Positions 17,576-25,387 of a stretch of 64,000 nucleotides of DNA are shown one piece after another. The stretch comes from Bradyrhizobium sp. LTSP885. GTDB taxonomy: Bacteria; Pseudomonadota; Alphaproteobacteria; Rhizobiales; Xanthobacteraceae. Within the stretch, counting starts at the first letter, position 1; each line of letters starts with the position of its first letter. Position numbers and translations under genes: made by a program. Location of the stretch: NCBI RefSeq assembly GCF_000938305.1, contig NZ_JYMT01000038.1, forward strand, positions 1-64,000, read 5' to 3'. Under the pieces are notes generated by a model. It had not been told where the DNA came from, did not search any database, and was given only the letters and a program-made list of their open reading frames with translations.

Positions 17576-18637
17576 TTATCGGCCGAGCGCCCGGCAGCAC
17601 TCGGGCGGCAAGGTCAGCCAGACCTCGCTGCCCTTGTCGACCGCGGTCTCCGTCGGCGTGGTCAGGCGCAATGAGGTGCCGTCCTGCGTCTCCACCATGT
17701 AATCTCTGAACATGCCGAGATAGACTTGCCGCGTCACAATGGCCTTCAGCGTGTTCTGCTGCGAAGAGGGCTCTCGCGTCGAGAGCTGGATCTCATGCTG
17801 GCGGATCGCGACCGGTGCGGTCGCGCCGGCCGTGAGCTTGGCGCCGACCACCTGCAGCGTCGCACCGGCAAACGTGACGTGGTTTTCGTCGCGCGCGGTG
17901 CCCTTGATGACATTGGCCGCGCCGATGAAGCGCGCGACAAACTCGGATTCCGGCCGCGCGTAGATGTCCTCTGGCGTGCCGAGCTGGTCGATTTTGCCGG
18001 CATTCATGACAGCGATGAGGTCGGCGGTGGTCATCGCCTCCGACTGGTCGTGGGTGACATAAACCGTGGTGTAGCGATATTCGTCGTGCAGCCGTCGGAT
18101 CTCGAAGCGCATCTCCTCGCGCAAATTCGCGTCGAGATTGGACAGCGGCTCGTCGAGCAGCAACGTCTCGGGCCCAATGATCAGCGCCCGCGCCAGCGCC
18201 ACGCGCTGCTGCTGGCCGCCGGAGAGCTCGCCGGGATAGCGCTGTGCGAGAGCTTCAAGTTTTGTTGTCGCCAGGATCGCAGCGAGCTTCTTCGCGATGG
18301 TGTCACGATCCATTTTGCGCAAGCGCAGGCCGTAGACGATGTTCTCGGCCACCGTCATATGCGGCCACAGCGCGTAGCTCTGGAAGATCATCGACATGTT
18401 GCGCTGTTCGGGCGGCAGCGTGCGCGCTTTCGAGGAGACCAGCCGCTCGCCGACGCGGATCTCGCCGCCGGTGGGCTCGAGGAAGCCCGCGATCAGCCGC
18501 AGCGTCGTGGTCTTGCCGCAGCCGGACGGCCCGAGCAGGCAGACCAGCTGCCCATGATCGATGGTGAGAGAGACATCATCGACCGCAACAAACGATCCAA
18601 ATCGTTTGACCAGGCCGCGCAATTCCACCGACGCCAA
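17576..18637 (-). CDS. ABC transporter ATP-binding protein (FbpC/PotA type)
   Basis: ATPase of 353 residues. Walker A GPSGCGKTT, signature LSGGQQQR, Walker B LLLDEPLSNLD, H-loop VTHDQSEAM, followed by a C-terminal TOBE-like domain (about 240-350). The start is a TTG preceded by GGAGGGG at ideal spacing; no ATG is in frame nearby. First gene of the transporter operon with the Tat-type binding protein and the fused permease. Confidence 0.88.
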   Translation of the reverse strand: MASVELRGLVKRFGSFVAVDDVSLTIDHGQLVCLLGPSGCGKTTTLRLIAGFLEPTGGEIRVGERLVSSKARTLPPEQRNMSMIFQSYALWPHMTVAENIVYGLRLRKMDRDTIAKKLAAILATTKLEALAQRYPGELSGGQQQRVALARALIIGPETLLLDEPLSNLDANLREEMRFEIRRLHDEYRYTTVYVTHDQSEAMTTADLIAVMNAGKIDQLGTPEDIYARPESEFVARFIGAANVIKGTARDENHVTFAGATLQVVGAKLTAGATAPVAIRQHEIQLSTREPSSQQNTLKAIVTRQVYLGMFRDYMVETQDGTSLRLTTPTETAVDKGSEVWLTLPPECCRALGR

Positions 18638-18781
18638 GCGATCCCCTCCATGACGTAATGTTGCAGGGATCAGTGCCCGGCCGTTGCCGGCAGTAAAGCT
18701 GAAATTGGCTGCGGCGGAAAGTGTTCGCGCTCTGTCAATAAGTAGTGGTCGACTTACCGTTCCGTCATCCTGAATGTGGCG

Positions 18782-18905
18782 CCGTCATTGCGAGGAGCGA
18801 AGCGACGAAGCAATCCATCGCTCCGCATATGCGGTGGCATGGATTGCTTCGCGGGGCCTGTCATCGGGCGCGCATTCGCGCGACCCGTTGGCTCGCAATG
18901 ACGGG
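18782..18905. repeat. Palindromic repeat, 'CGTCATTGCGAG' family
   Basis: GCCGTCATTGCGAGGAGCGA ... TTGGCTCGCAATGACGG with inner AAGCAATCCATCG / ATGGATTGCTTCG and CGGGCGCGCATTCGCGCGACCC. It fills most of the gap between the aminotransferase stop and the transporter ATPase start. A near-identical copy is at 26567-26687. Confidence 0.85.
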
Positions 18906-18918
18906 TCTACGACTTTAA

Positions 18919-20103
18919 CTACGCCTTCACGCTCTCGCCCAGCCACTGCACCGCGGCGTCGGTGCCGCCCTTGCCGTGCGGAATCTTCAGCGCGTTGAGC
19001 GCGACTTCGATGACGCCGAGCGTGCCGAGCACCATCGGCGCGTTGACGTGGCCCATATGCGCGATGCGGAAGGCCTGGCCCTGCAGATCGCCGATGCCGG
19101 TGCCGAGCACGACGCCGCATTTCTCCTTGGCATAGTGCTGGATCGCGGCGGGGTCGGCGCCCTTCACGGTGACGGTCGTCACCGTGTTGGAGCGCTCGGT
19201 CGGTTCAGCGATGTTGAAGCCGAGCACCTGGCCCTCGGCCCAGACCGCGACGGCGCGGCGCACCGCTTCACCGAGCAGCCGGTGACGCTCGAATGCATTC
19301 TCCAGACCTTCGGCCTGGATCATGTTGATGGCCTCGCGCAGCGCGAACAGCAGATGCACCGGCGCGGTGCCGGCGTATTTGCGATAGTGCTCTGAGCCCT
19401 CGCGTTCGGTCCAGTCCCAATAGGGCGTGCGCAGATTGGCCTTCTTGTGGGCGTCCCAGGCGCGGTCATTGGCGGCGACGAAGCCGAGGCCGGGCGGCGT
19501 CATCAGGCCCTTCTGCGAGCCCGACATCGCGACGTCGATGTACCATTTGTCCATCTCGAATTGCGTGCAGCCGAGCGAGGCCACAGTGTCGACCATGAAC
19601 AGCGCGGGATGGCCCGCGGCCTTGATCGCCTTGCCGATCGCCTCGACGTCGTTATAGACGCCCGAGGCGGTGTCGACCTGCACCGCGAGGATCGCCTTGA
19701 TCGTATGTTCCTTGTCGCGCCGCAGCCGCTCCTCGACTTCGGCCGGTCGGATGGCGCGGCGCCAGTCGCCCTTCAAGATCTCGACCTCGGCGCCCATCGC
19801 GGCGGCGGCCTGGCCCCAGCCCATCGCAAAGCGACCGCTTTCCAGCACCAGCACCTTGTCGCCGCGCGACAGCACGTTGGACAGCGTCGCCTCCCAGGCG
19901 CCGTGGCCGTTGGCGATGTAGATGTAGGATTTGCCCTGGGTGGCGAACAGTTTTGACAGATCGCGCAGCAGGCTGTCGGTCAATTCGAACATCTCGCTGG
20001 AATAGATGTCGAGCGCCGGGCGATGCATCGCCTGCAACACCTGATCAGGCATCGTGGTGGGTCCGGGGATGGCCAGAAATTCCCGGCCCGCGCGAACGGT
20101 CAT
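18919..20103 (-). CDS. Class V aminotransferase (alanine/serine-glyoxylate type)
   Basis: PLP enzyme of 394 residues. The Schiff-base Lys is in AMSGSQKGLMTPPG; LAVQVDTASGVYNDV and MVDTVASLGC carry the PLP-ring Asp. The N-terminal REFLAIPGPTTMPDQVLQAM is the family hallmark. Sequence fits alanine-glyoxylate/serine-glyoxylate aminotransferases, which make glycine from glyoxylate in photorespiration-like or C1 metabolism. Related 2-aminoethylphosphonate transaminases share the fold and cannot be fully excluded, given the nearby ABC transporter that could carry a phosphonate. The 281-base gap with a repeat argues against one operon. Confidence 0.85.
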   Translation of the reverse strand: MTVRAGREFLAIPGPTTMPDQVLQAMHRPALDIYSSEMFELTDSLLRDLSKLFATQGKSYIYIANGHGAWEATLSNVLSRGDKVLVLESGRFAMGWGQAAAAMGAEVEILKGDWRRAIRPAEVEERLRRDKEHTIKAILAVQVDTASGVYNDVEAIGKAIKAAGHPALFMVDTVASLGCTQFEMDKWYIDVAMSGSQKGLMTPPGLGFVAANDRAWDAHKKANLRTPYWDWTEREGSEHYRKYAGTAPVHLLFALREAINMIQAEGLENAFERHRLLGEAVRRAVAVWAEGQVLGFNIAEPTERSNTVTTVTVKGADPAAIQHYAKEKCGVVLGTGIGDLQGQAFRIAHMGHVNAPMVLGTLGVIEVALNALKIPHGKGGTDAAVQWLGESVKA

Positions 20104-20175
20104 CTTCTTGTTCCTTATGGGTAAAACGTGGAATCAAGCGTGTGAGGGGTCAAGGCCGGAAGATAGGCGAAAAGG

Positions 20176-20213
20176 GCTGCGATTGCGAGCGGTGTGAAGC
20201 AATCCAGAGCCTC
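20176..20213. repeat. Truncated copy of the 'CATTGCGAG' repeat
   Basis: CTGCGATTGCGAGC, then GTGAAGCAATCCAGAG, match the left arm of the repeat at 14487-14615; the right arm is missing. Confidence 0.55.
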
Positions 20214-20234
20214 AAAAACGCAGGGCGCGGCCCC

Positions 20235-21068
20235 TTATTTGCCGATCGCCTCGACGACCGAGCGCCACACCTGGTCCTTGAATTCGGTCGCCGCCGGGCT
20301 TGCGATCTGCTCGACCGCGCCGTCATGCTTGTTGCAGGCCTCGACCAGCCGCAGCACCCAGATTTCACCGTCGGTGAAGTAGGGATCGCCGCCGCCATTG
20401 CGCCCGGCCAGCGTCGGGCCGACGCCGGTCACCTGATATTTCGCGGTGACCATGCCGGCCGATTCCAGATCGCCGGCGAGCAGCGCGCGCTCGGTGTCGA
20501 GATCGGCGGCGATGTGATGGGTCACGGCGCCGGTGTAGTGGCTGATGCCGACGCTGCGGTCGAGCGTTGCGGCGCCGAGCCACACCGGCCGCTTCTCCTC
20601 GCCGGAATCGAGCACCTTCCAATAGCGCACATGGTTGCGGCGATCGGCGCTCGATCCGACGGGCTTCTCGAAGGCGAGATCCTCATGGCGGCCGAGATAG
20701 AACAGGTTGCTGACCGGCGCGTCCCTGTAGGGACGATCCAGCAGCACGCTGCCGACGATCGCGATCGAGGATCTCAGCGTGATCGGATCGGCCGGATACC
20801 AGCCGGCCTCGTGCATCGCGCAGATCACATCCTTGGCGTCGCCGATCAGGCCGATATTCATGGGATCGCCGGGAATGCCTGCCGCGGTGCGCGTCACCAT
20901 CGGTAGCTCAGCGAGGCCCTTCTGGTGCTCGTAATGCTTCCAGACCGCCGGCAGCACCAGATAGGCGGCGAGCAGATACGACATCAGCACCAGCAGCAGC
21001 AACAACTCGGCGCGCCTGATGCGGTCGCGCCGGCGCGCTATCCGCGGATTGATCGGGACGTCGGTCAC
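20235..21068 (-). CDS. LssY C-terminal domain membrane protein
   Basis: Protein of about 277 residues with one membrane helix near the N-terminus (LLLLLVLMSYLLAAYLVLPAVW) followed by a soluble domain resembling LssY_C: GDPMNIGLIGDAKDVICAMHEAGWYPADPITLRSS, RDAPVSNLFYLGRHEDLAFEKP and HHIAADLDTERALL. The function of this domain is not established. Start: the reading frame is open into the adjacent repeat, and GTG at 21068 is the first in-frame start outside the repeat; an ATG in the repeat belongs to another frame. No good ribosome site supports either choice, so the N-terminus is uncertain. Confidence 0.7.
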   Translation of the reverse strand: MTDVPINPRIARRRDRIRRAELLLLLVLMSYLLAAYLVLPAVWKHYEHQKGLAELPMVTRTAAGIPGDPMNIGLIGDAKDVICAMHEAGWYPADPITLRSSIAIVGSVLLDRPYRDAPVSNLFYLGRHEDLAFEKPVGSSADRRNHVRYWKVLDSGEEKRPVWLGAATLDRSVGISHYTGAVTHHIAADLDTERALLAGDLESAGMVTAKYQVTGVGPTLAGRNGGGDPYFTDGEIWVLRLVEACNKHDGAVEQIASPAATEFKDQVWRSVVEAIGK

Positions 21069-21094
21069 GAGAGTACGCCCGCAAGTGCTGCATT

Positions 21095-21265
21095 CACCCT
21101 CCCCTGGAGGGGGAGGGTCGCCTCGCATGAAGCGCAGCGAAATGAGAGGCGGGGTGGGGTGACGGTCTCTCCAGTCGAACAGTGTCTGCGCGGAGAGATC
21201 ACCCCACCTCGGTTTGCATTGCGCTGCGCTTCATGCAAACCGATCCTCCCCCTCCAGGGGAGGAT
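21095..21265. repeat. Long palindromic repeat, 'ACCCTCCCCTGGAGG' family
   Basis: Arms ACCCTCCCCTGGAGGGGGAG and CTCCCCCTCCAGGGGAGG enclose GGGTGACGGTCTCTCC / GGAGAGATCACCCC and a short pair of GCAGCG-type arms. The second copy (54056-54217) is in the same orientation, inside the hmgA-fahA operon. Confidence 0.85.
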
Positions 21266-21320
21266 AAGAAAGCGGGAGAGCGGGCGCATCCGTGATGCGG
21301 AAGCAATCTCGCGCACACCC

Positions 21321-22046
21321 CTACCGCCGCGTCTCGCGGCAGCCGGCGGCTTCGGCCTCCTCGACCGAGCAGAACCAGCGCGTGCCCTTGGAGATCTTCA
21401 TCTCGATCTTGGCGTACCAGCGGCTGGTCGGCTGGTGATAGATGCATTCGCCGGAGCGGTTGACGTTGCCCTTGATGGTGCAGTCGGGCGACGGCGCGAC
21501 CGGGCCGGACGCCGAGGCCTGCAGGATCGCGTGGGCGTTCTCGCCCGGCTGCACCGCGCCCAGCACCGTCGTCTTCTTGTTGCGCACGCGCCAGTCCCAC
21601 GGCGCGATGAACGCGCCCTGCCACATCCCGGCCTTTGCCTCGCGCGCCACTTTCTCGTCGGCGTCGTAGTCGTGCGAGACGCGGGTGTAAGCCAGCGCCC
21701 AGCCGTTGGTCACCATCCATTTCTGGATGTCCTCGCCGTCGACCTCGCAGCGCGCAATGGTGCGGCCGCGGCGATCGACCGAGCGGGCGTGGCAGGTCCA
21801 GCTCTTGTTGCCGGCGTGCTTGACCAGTTCGTCGCGCGCGACAACGCCGCAAGTCCAGCGCTCGCCCTTGGTGTTGAGGCAGAGCTGGTCGGTCGACGGC
21901 GCGTCGATGCCGCCGAGCCGGATGCGGGTCGAGCCGATCACGACCTGGTCGCCGTCGCGGATCTTCGGCACGCCGGTAATGTCGGCGGCCAGCGCCAGCG
22001 CGGGCTGCGACAACAGGAGACCAGCGGTGAGCAGCGTCTTGAGCAT
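21321..22046 (-). CDS. Secreted thermonuclease-family protein (ExoI-like)
   Basis: Protein of 241 residues with a signal peptide (MLKTLLTAGLLLSQPALALA). The SNase-like fold shows IRDGDQVVIGSTRIRLGGIDAPS, GRTIARCEVDGEDIQKWMV and GWALAY, with nuclease-type Asp/Arg positions retained in GGIDAP and RRGRTIARC. The C-terminal part (CTIKGNVNRSGECIYHQPTSRWYAKI...) has paired cysteines and matches the tail of rhizobial ExoI-like proteins. Expected to act in the periplasm on nucleic acid; the substrate is not known. Stands alone between two repeats. Confidence 0.85.
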   Translation of the reverse strand: MLKTLLTAGLLLSQPALALAADITGVPKIRDGDQVVIGSTRIRLGGIDAPSTDQLCLNTKGERWTCGVVARDELVKHAGNKSWTCHARSVDRRGRTIARCEVDGEDIQKWMVTNGWALAYTRVSHDYDADEKVAREAKAGMWQGAFIAPWDWRVRNKKTTVLGAVQPGENAHAILQASASGPVAPSPDCTIKGNVNRSGECIYHQPTSRWYAKIEMKISKGTRWFCSVEEAEAAGCRETRR

Positions 22047-22184
22047 CGGCGATCCCGGCGCGGGTTGAAGCGGTCAGATATCAGTGCCCAATATCAATGC
22101 CCACGGATTGTGCGGGCAATTGGGCAGCGGTTCCAGTGGCGGCTGGCGGAAGATGGCCTCAACTTCGCGTCATCCCCCGGCTTG

Positions 22185-22269
22185 TAGCCCGGATGGAGCG
22201 CAGCGTAATCCGGGACGAGCGTGCCCACGAGCGAGAATCCCGGATTTCGCTGCGCTCCATCCGGGCTAC
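22185..22269. repeat. Palindromic repeat 'TAGCCCGGATGGAGCG'
   Basis: Inverted arms TAGCCCGGATGGAGCGCAGC and GCTGCGCTCCATCCGGGCTA with inner AATCCGGGA / TCCCGGATT. The right arm contains the stop codon (22266-22268) of the next gene. Confidence 0.8.
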
Positions 22270-23993
22270 GAAGTCGCCATTCGCTTCCTCGCCAACGCCA
22301 AACCCATCAGCACGAACGCCGACGTGACCTCCGGCCCGCCGACCAGAATGCGCGTCGGGGTCTTCATCTTGTTCCACTCATAGGCCTTGTAGGGACCGTG
22401 GCGGCCGCCCTCACTGAGGCTCTGGACGATGCAGTGCAGCGCCGGCGTGAAGGTCGAGACCTCCGCGCCGAGATGCGCCAGCGCCATCAGCGCCAACGCG
22501 GCGTCGAAGGCGTTCATCTCGTGGGCGATCAGCTCGCCTGTGACATAGCCGAGCACGCGCGCTCTGATCAGCGCGAAGACGTTCTCGGGATCGATGACGC
22601 GCTGCGCCGCCAGCGGCAACGCGACAAACGCCGCATAGCAGCGGCCGAAATAGGCCGAATAGAGCTCGGGCAGATAATAGATATGCGAGCGCGGATTCTT
22701 GAATGCGCCGCTTTCGACCAGATTCTTCTGGAAGGCGATGATGCGATGCACGGTCTCCAGCCGCTGCGGCGTCTCGATCACCTTCCAGCGGGCGAGGTTG
22801 CGGAACGAGACCTCGAGGATGTCGAGGTTCAGCGTCGGATCGAGGTCGTTGCCATAGGGCCGGTCGCCGTTGAGATTGTCGATCCAGGTGACGACGCCGC
22901 CCTCATAGTCGATGTGATCGTTGAGCGGCACGGTGACAACCGGCTCGTTGGCGCCCGAGCGCACCTGATAGCCGCGGTAGAAGTCCAGCAACGGCTGCTC
23001 GAGGATCGGATCGTCGGATCCGGCCTGTGTCGCGGCGGAGAACGCGCACGCCGTGGTGTCGCAGTCGGGCACGTAGATGCCGAAGCCGAGGTCCTGCTTG
23101 ATCTGGGCGAAGAACCGCGAGAAGCGCGGATGGCGCCCCGGCGCCAGCGCGGTGATCACCTTCACCGTCGAGCCGTCATGCGACGGCACCTCTTCGGCGC
23201 TGGTCTTGAGGCAGAACGCCACCATTTCTGAGATCGCCCGCCGCGCCACGGTTGCCTGATCGGAGGACGCAAGTCCGGTCTCGACGAAGCCGAGCAGGGC
23301 CTCGGTGAAGAACGCGTCGTAATAGGCCGAGCGATGGCGGATCTGCACCGGCTCCCACATCGGCTCGGCGATCCCGCGCCACGGCGGGTTGATCAGCGCG
23401 CGCGCCGGCGAATGCGCGATGAAGACGCGGGCCAGGCTGAACAACAGCGTCGAGTTCTTGTAGCCGCGCGCGTTCAGGCCGGTGAGCGCCATCAGCATCT
23501 CGCGGCCGCCCATGTCGGCATCGCCGAGCAGATTGAAGGCGGCATAGGTCGGGATGAAGCCGTTTTTGCCGAACGAGCGCAGCAGATGTGCGCCGGTGGT
23601 GCGGATCACCTTGTCGATCTCGGCCATCGCGGGGGCACGCGCCGGTGCTGCTACCGCCGGCGGGGCCGGGTGGCTGATGTCGAGATCGTCCATCAGTTCG
23701 GCGACGGGGGCACCGATCGCGGCCCAGTCCGGCGTCGCCTCGTCGCGGGCGGCGACCAGCGCCGCGCGCAGCGCGGCGAGCCGTGCGGGATCCTTTAGCG
23801 CTGGCAGGCCGGTGCGGCGGAGCAGCGGCCGCAGCGCCGGATTGCCGAGCGCGGTCCGGTAGAATTTTCCGAGATGGGCGTCGCCGCCGTGAGTGCCGAG
23901 CAGCACGGGATCGCAGACGTCGTACAGCGACGGGCCGTCCTTTTTGGCGGTCAGCGACCGGCACAGCGCGCCTGCGATCTCGTGAAAGCCCAT
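22266..23993 (-). CDS. Unknown protein with DxDTTA motif, class II terpene-cyclase-like fold suspected
   Basis: Protein of 575 residues; the start at 23993 has AGGAAGGG at proper spacing. I know no named family for it. The C-terminal half is a run of alpha-helical repeats resembling the alpha-alpha toroid of squalene-hopene and class II diterpene cyclases. At residues 310-315 it reads D-C-D-T-T-A inside GFGIYVPDCDTTACAFSAA, where those enzymes have D-x-D-D-T-A and protonate the substrate with the middle Asp. Both relevant Asp are kept; the fourth position is Thr. Aromatic-rich helices follow (SHIYYLPELYSAYFGRCYAAF; GPYKAYEWNKM). There is no signal peptide or membrane segment. No prenyl-transferase or hopanoid gene is adjacent. 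A perfect Crp-type palindrome lies about 140 bases upstream. Terpenoid function is inference from one motif and the fold pattern. Confidence 0.55.
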   Translation of the reverse strand: MGFHEIAGALCRSLTAKKDGPSLYDVCDPVLLGTHGGDAHLGKFYRTALGNPALRPLLRRTGLPALKDPARLAALRAALVAARDEATPDWAAIGAPVAELMDDLDISHPAPPAVAAPARAPAMAEIDKVIRTTGAHLLRSFGKNGFIPTYAAFNLLGDADMGGREMLMALTGLNARGYKNSTLLFSLARVFIAHSPARALINPPWRGIAEPMWEPVQIRHRSAYYDAFFTEALLGFVETGLASSDQATVARRAISEMVAFCLKTSAEEVPSHDGSTVKVITALAPGRHPRFSRFFAQIKQDLGFGIYVPDCDTTACAFSAATQAGSDDPILEQPLLDFYRGYQVRSGANEPVVTVPLNDHIDYEGGVVTWIDNLNGDRPYGNDLDPTLNLDILEVSFRNLARWKVIETPQRLETVHRIIAFQKNLVESGAFKNPRSHIYYLPELYSAYFGRCYAAFVALPLAAQRVIDPENVFALIRARVLGYVTGELIAHEMNAFDAALALMALAHLGAEVSTFTPALHCIVQSLSEGGRHGPYKAYEWNKMKTPTRILVGGPEVTSAFVLMGLALARKRMATS

Positions 23994-24370
23994 AAATCCC
24001 TTCCTGAAGGAGAATCTCTTTCTAACGGAACCGGTTAACGCCGCCGCCCCGACGGTGTTTCCCGGCGCCCACCCCAAATCCCGCAAGCCTTTGGAAAGCT
24101 ACATAAATCGGTAGGAAATACAAATGTGACCGAAGTCACATAACAGGATGTTAACCCAGTCAAGTGTCTCTGCCGGGCGGCAGCATGCGCCAAACCGGGT
24201 TGCCCCAGCCGTCCGGCCGGGTTAATGGTTCTTTGTTGCAGCGCCGCAAATTGAGATCAATTCACCGGCACACACCAACTCAACCCCATAAACCCCGAGC
24301 TAGTCTGACGCGACTAACTGGCGCGACGTGATTGATCGCTCCGGGGATAAAAATTGGGACCAGGATAATT
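23994..24370. other. 377-base intergenic region with divergent promoters
   Basis: Gap between the divergent DxDTTA protein (minus) and the caspase-like protein (plus). It contains the Crp-type palindrome at 24124-24141, two A+T-richer stretches (24100-24125 and 24220-24260) and the dyad TTGAGATCAA at 24251. No open reading frame or repeat element was seen. Confidence 0.6.
24124..24141. promoter_or_regulatory. Perfect Crp-type site ATGTGAC-N4-GTCACAT
   Basis: ATGTGACCGAAGTCACAT is an exact 7+4+7 dyad and contains the enteric Crp consensus TGTGA-N6-TCACA. Its centre is about 140 bases upstream of the start at 23993 and 238 bases upstream of 24371. Confidence 0.6.
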
Positions 24371-25210
24371 ATGGACCTTAGGCAGCTTCGCATATCCCGC
24401 CGCACGATTGCCGTAGCGGTCGCATTGACCGGCACGGTGTCGCTGGCGATCGGCGCCCATGCCGCGCTCAACAAGCGCTCGCTCGATGCCGCCAAGGCTG
24501 TCGCCACCGAACAGACCGGCTCGATTGGTGCGGGCGCGCCCCGCCTCGCGCTGATCATCGGCAACGGCCATTACCCGGACGCCTCAGCGCCGCTGGCGCA
24601 GCCGATCAACGACGCCCGCAACCTGTCGGCCACGCTGCGCCACAACGGCTTTGACGTCGACGTCGTCGAGGACGCGACGCGGGACGACATGGTCCGCGCG
24701 GTCGAGCGGATGAAGGCCAAGATCCGCCCTGATACGGTCGTGATGCTGTTCTTCGGCGGCTACGGCGTGCAGGTCGGCCGTGAGAGCTACATGATCCCGG
24801 TCGACGCCGCGATCTGGAAGGAAGCCGACGTCAAGCGCTCCGGCGTCAGCGTCGATGCTGTGCTCGATGCGATGAAGGAGCAGGGCGCGAAGGCCAAACT
24901 CGTCGTGCTCGACGCCTCCAGGCGCAACCCCTATGAGCGCCGCTTCCGCTCGTTCTCCCATGGGCTGGCCCCGATCAGCCCGCCGGAAAACACCCTGGTG
25001 CTGACCTCGGCGACGCCGGGCAAGGTTGTCGACGACTCTTCGTCGCCGAACAGCGTGCTGGTGTCGGAGCTGCTCAACAACCTCAGCGCCCAGGCCGGCG
25101 CCGAAACCGCCTTCAACAAGACCCGCGTCGCGATCTCCCGCGCCTCAGAAGGCGAGCAGGTGCCCGCAGTGTCGTCGTCGCTGCTGGAAGACGTCAAGCT
25201 CGGCGGTTAA
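24371..25210 (+). CDS. Caspase-fold (C14) homologue with Tyr/Ser in place of His/Cys
   Basis: Protein of 279 residues with an N-terminal membrane anchor or signal (RRTIAVAVALTGTVSLAIGAHA) and a p20-like caspase domain (LALIIGNGHYPDASAPLAQPINDARNL...). In active caspases the dyad is in S-G-H-G and D-A-C-R; here the segments read FFGGYGVQ (Tyr131) and VLDASRRNP (Ser183), so both catalytic residues are changed. The ESYMIPVDA strand is intact. Such Tyr/Ser homologues are known to be common in alphaproteobacteria and are presumably not cysteine proteases. Start chosen at ATG 24371 behind AGGA rather than the TTG 13 codons earlier. Its close paralogue, with TPRs added, is at 46169-47656. Confidence 0.85.
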   Translation: MDLRQLRISRRTIAVAVALTGTVSLAIGAHAALNKRSLDAAKAVATEQTGSIGAGAPRLALIIGNGHYPDASAPLAQPINDARNLSATLRHNGFDVDVVEDATRDDMVRAVERMKAKIRPDTVVMLFFGGYGVQVGRESYMIPVDAAIWKEADVKRSGVSVDAVLDAMKEQGAKAKLVVLDASRRNPYERRFRSFSHGLAPISPPENTLVLTSATPGKVVDDSSSPNSVLVSELLNNLSAQAGAETAFNKTRVAISRASEGEQVPAVSSSLLEDVKLGG

Positions 25211-25236
25211 GGCTTTCTCGGCTTGCGCCACTGCGC

Positions 25237-25377
25237 TCCCTCGCCCCGCTCTTGCGGGGAGAGGGTTGGGGTGAGGGGCCTCCCTCCGCGATAGCGATCT
25301 ACCGATGGAGCCGTACCCCCTCACCCGGATTGCATCTTGCGATGCAATCCGACCTCTCCCCGCAAGCGGGGCGAGGT
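25237..25377. repeat. Long palindromic repeat, 'CCTCGCCCCGC' family (inverted copy)
   Basis: TCCCTCGCCCCGCTCTTGCG ... CCGCAAGCGGGGCGAGG, the same element as 12115-12278 in reverse orientation, between convergent genes (caspase homologue and adaptor). Confidence 0.8.
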
Positions 25378-25387
25378 AAGGGTAGAA

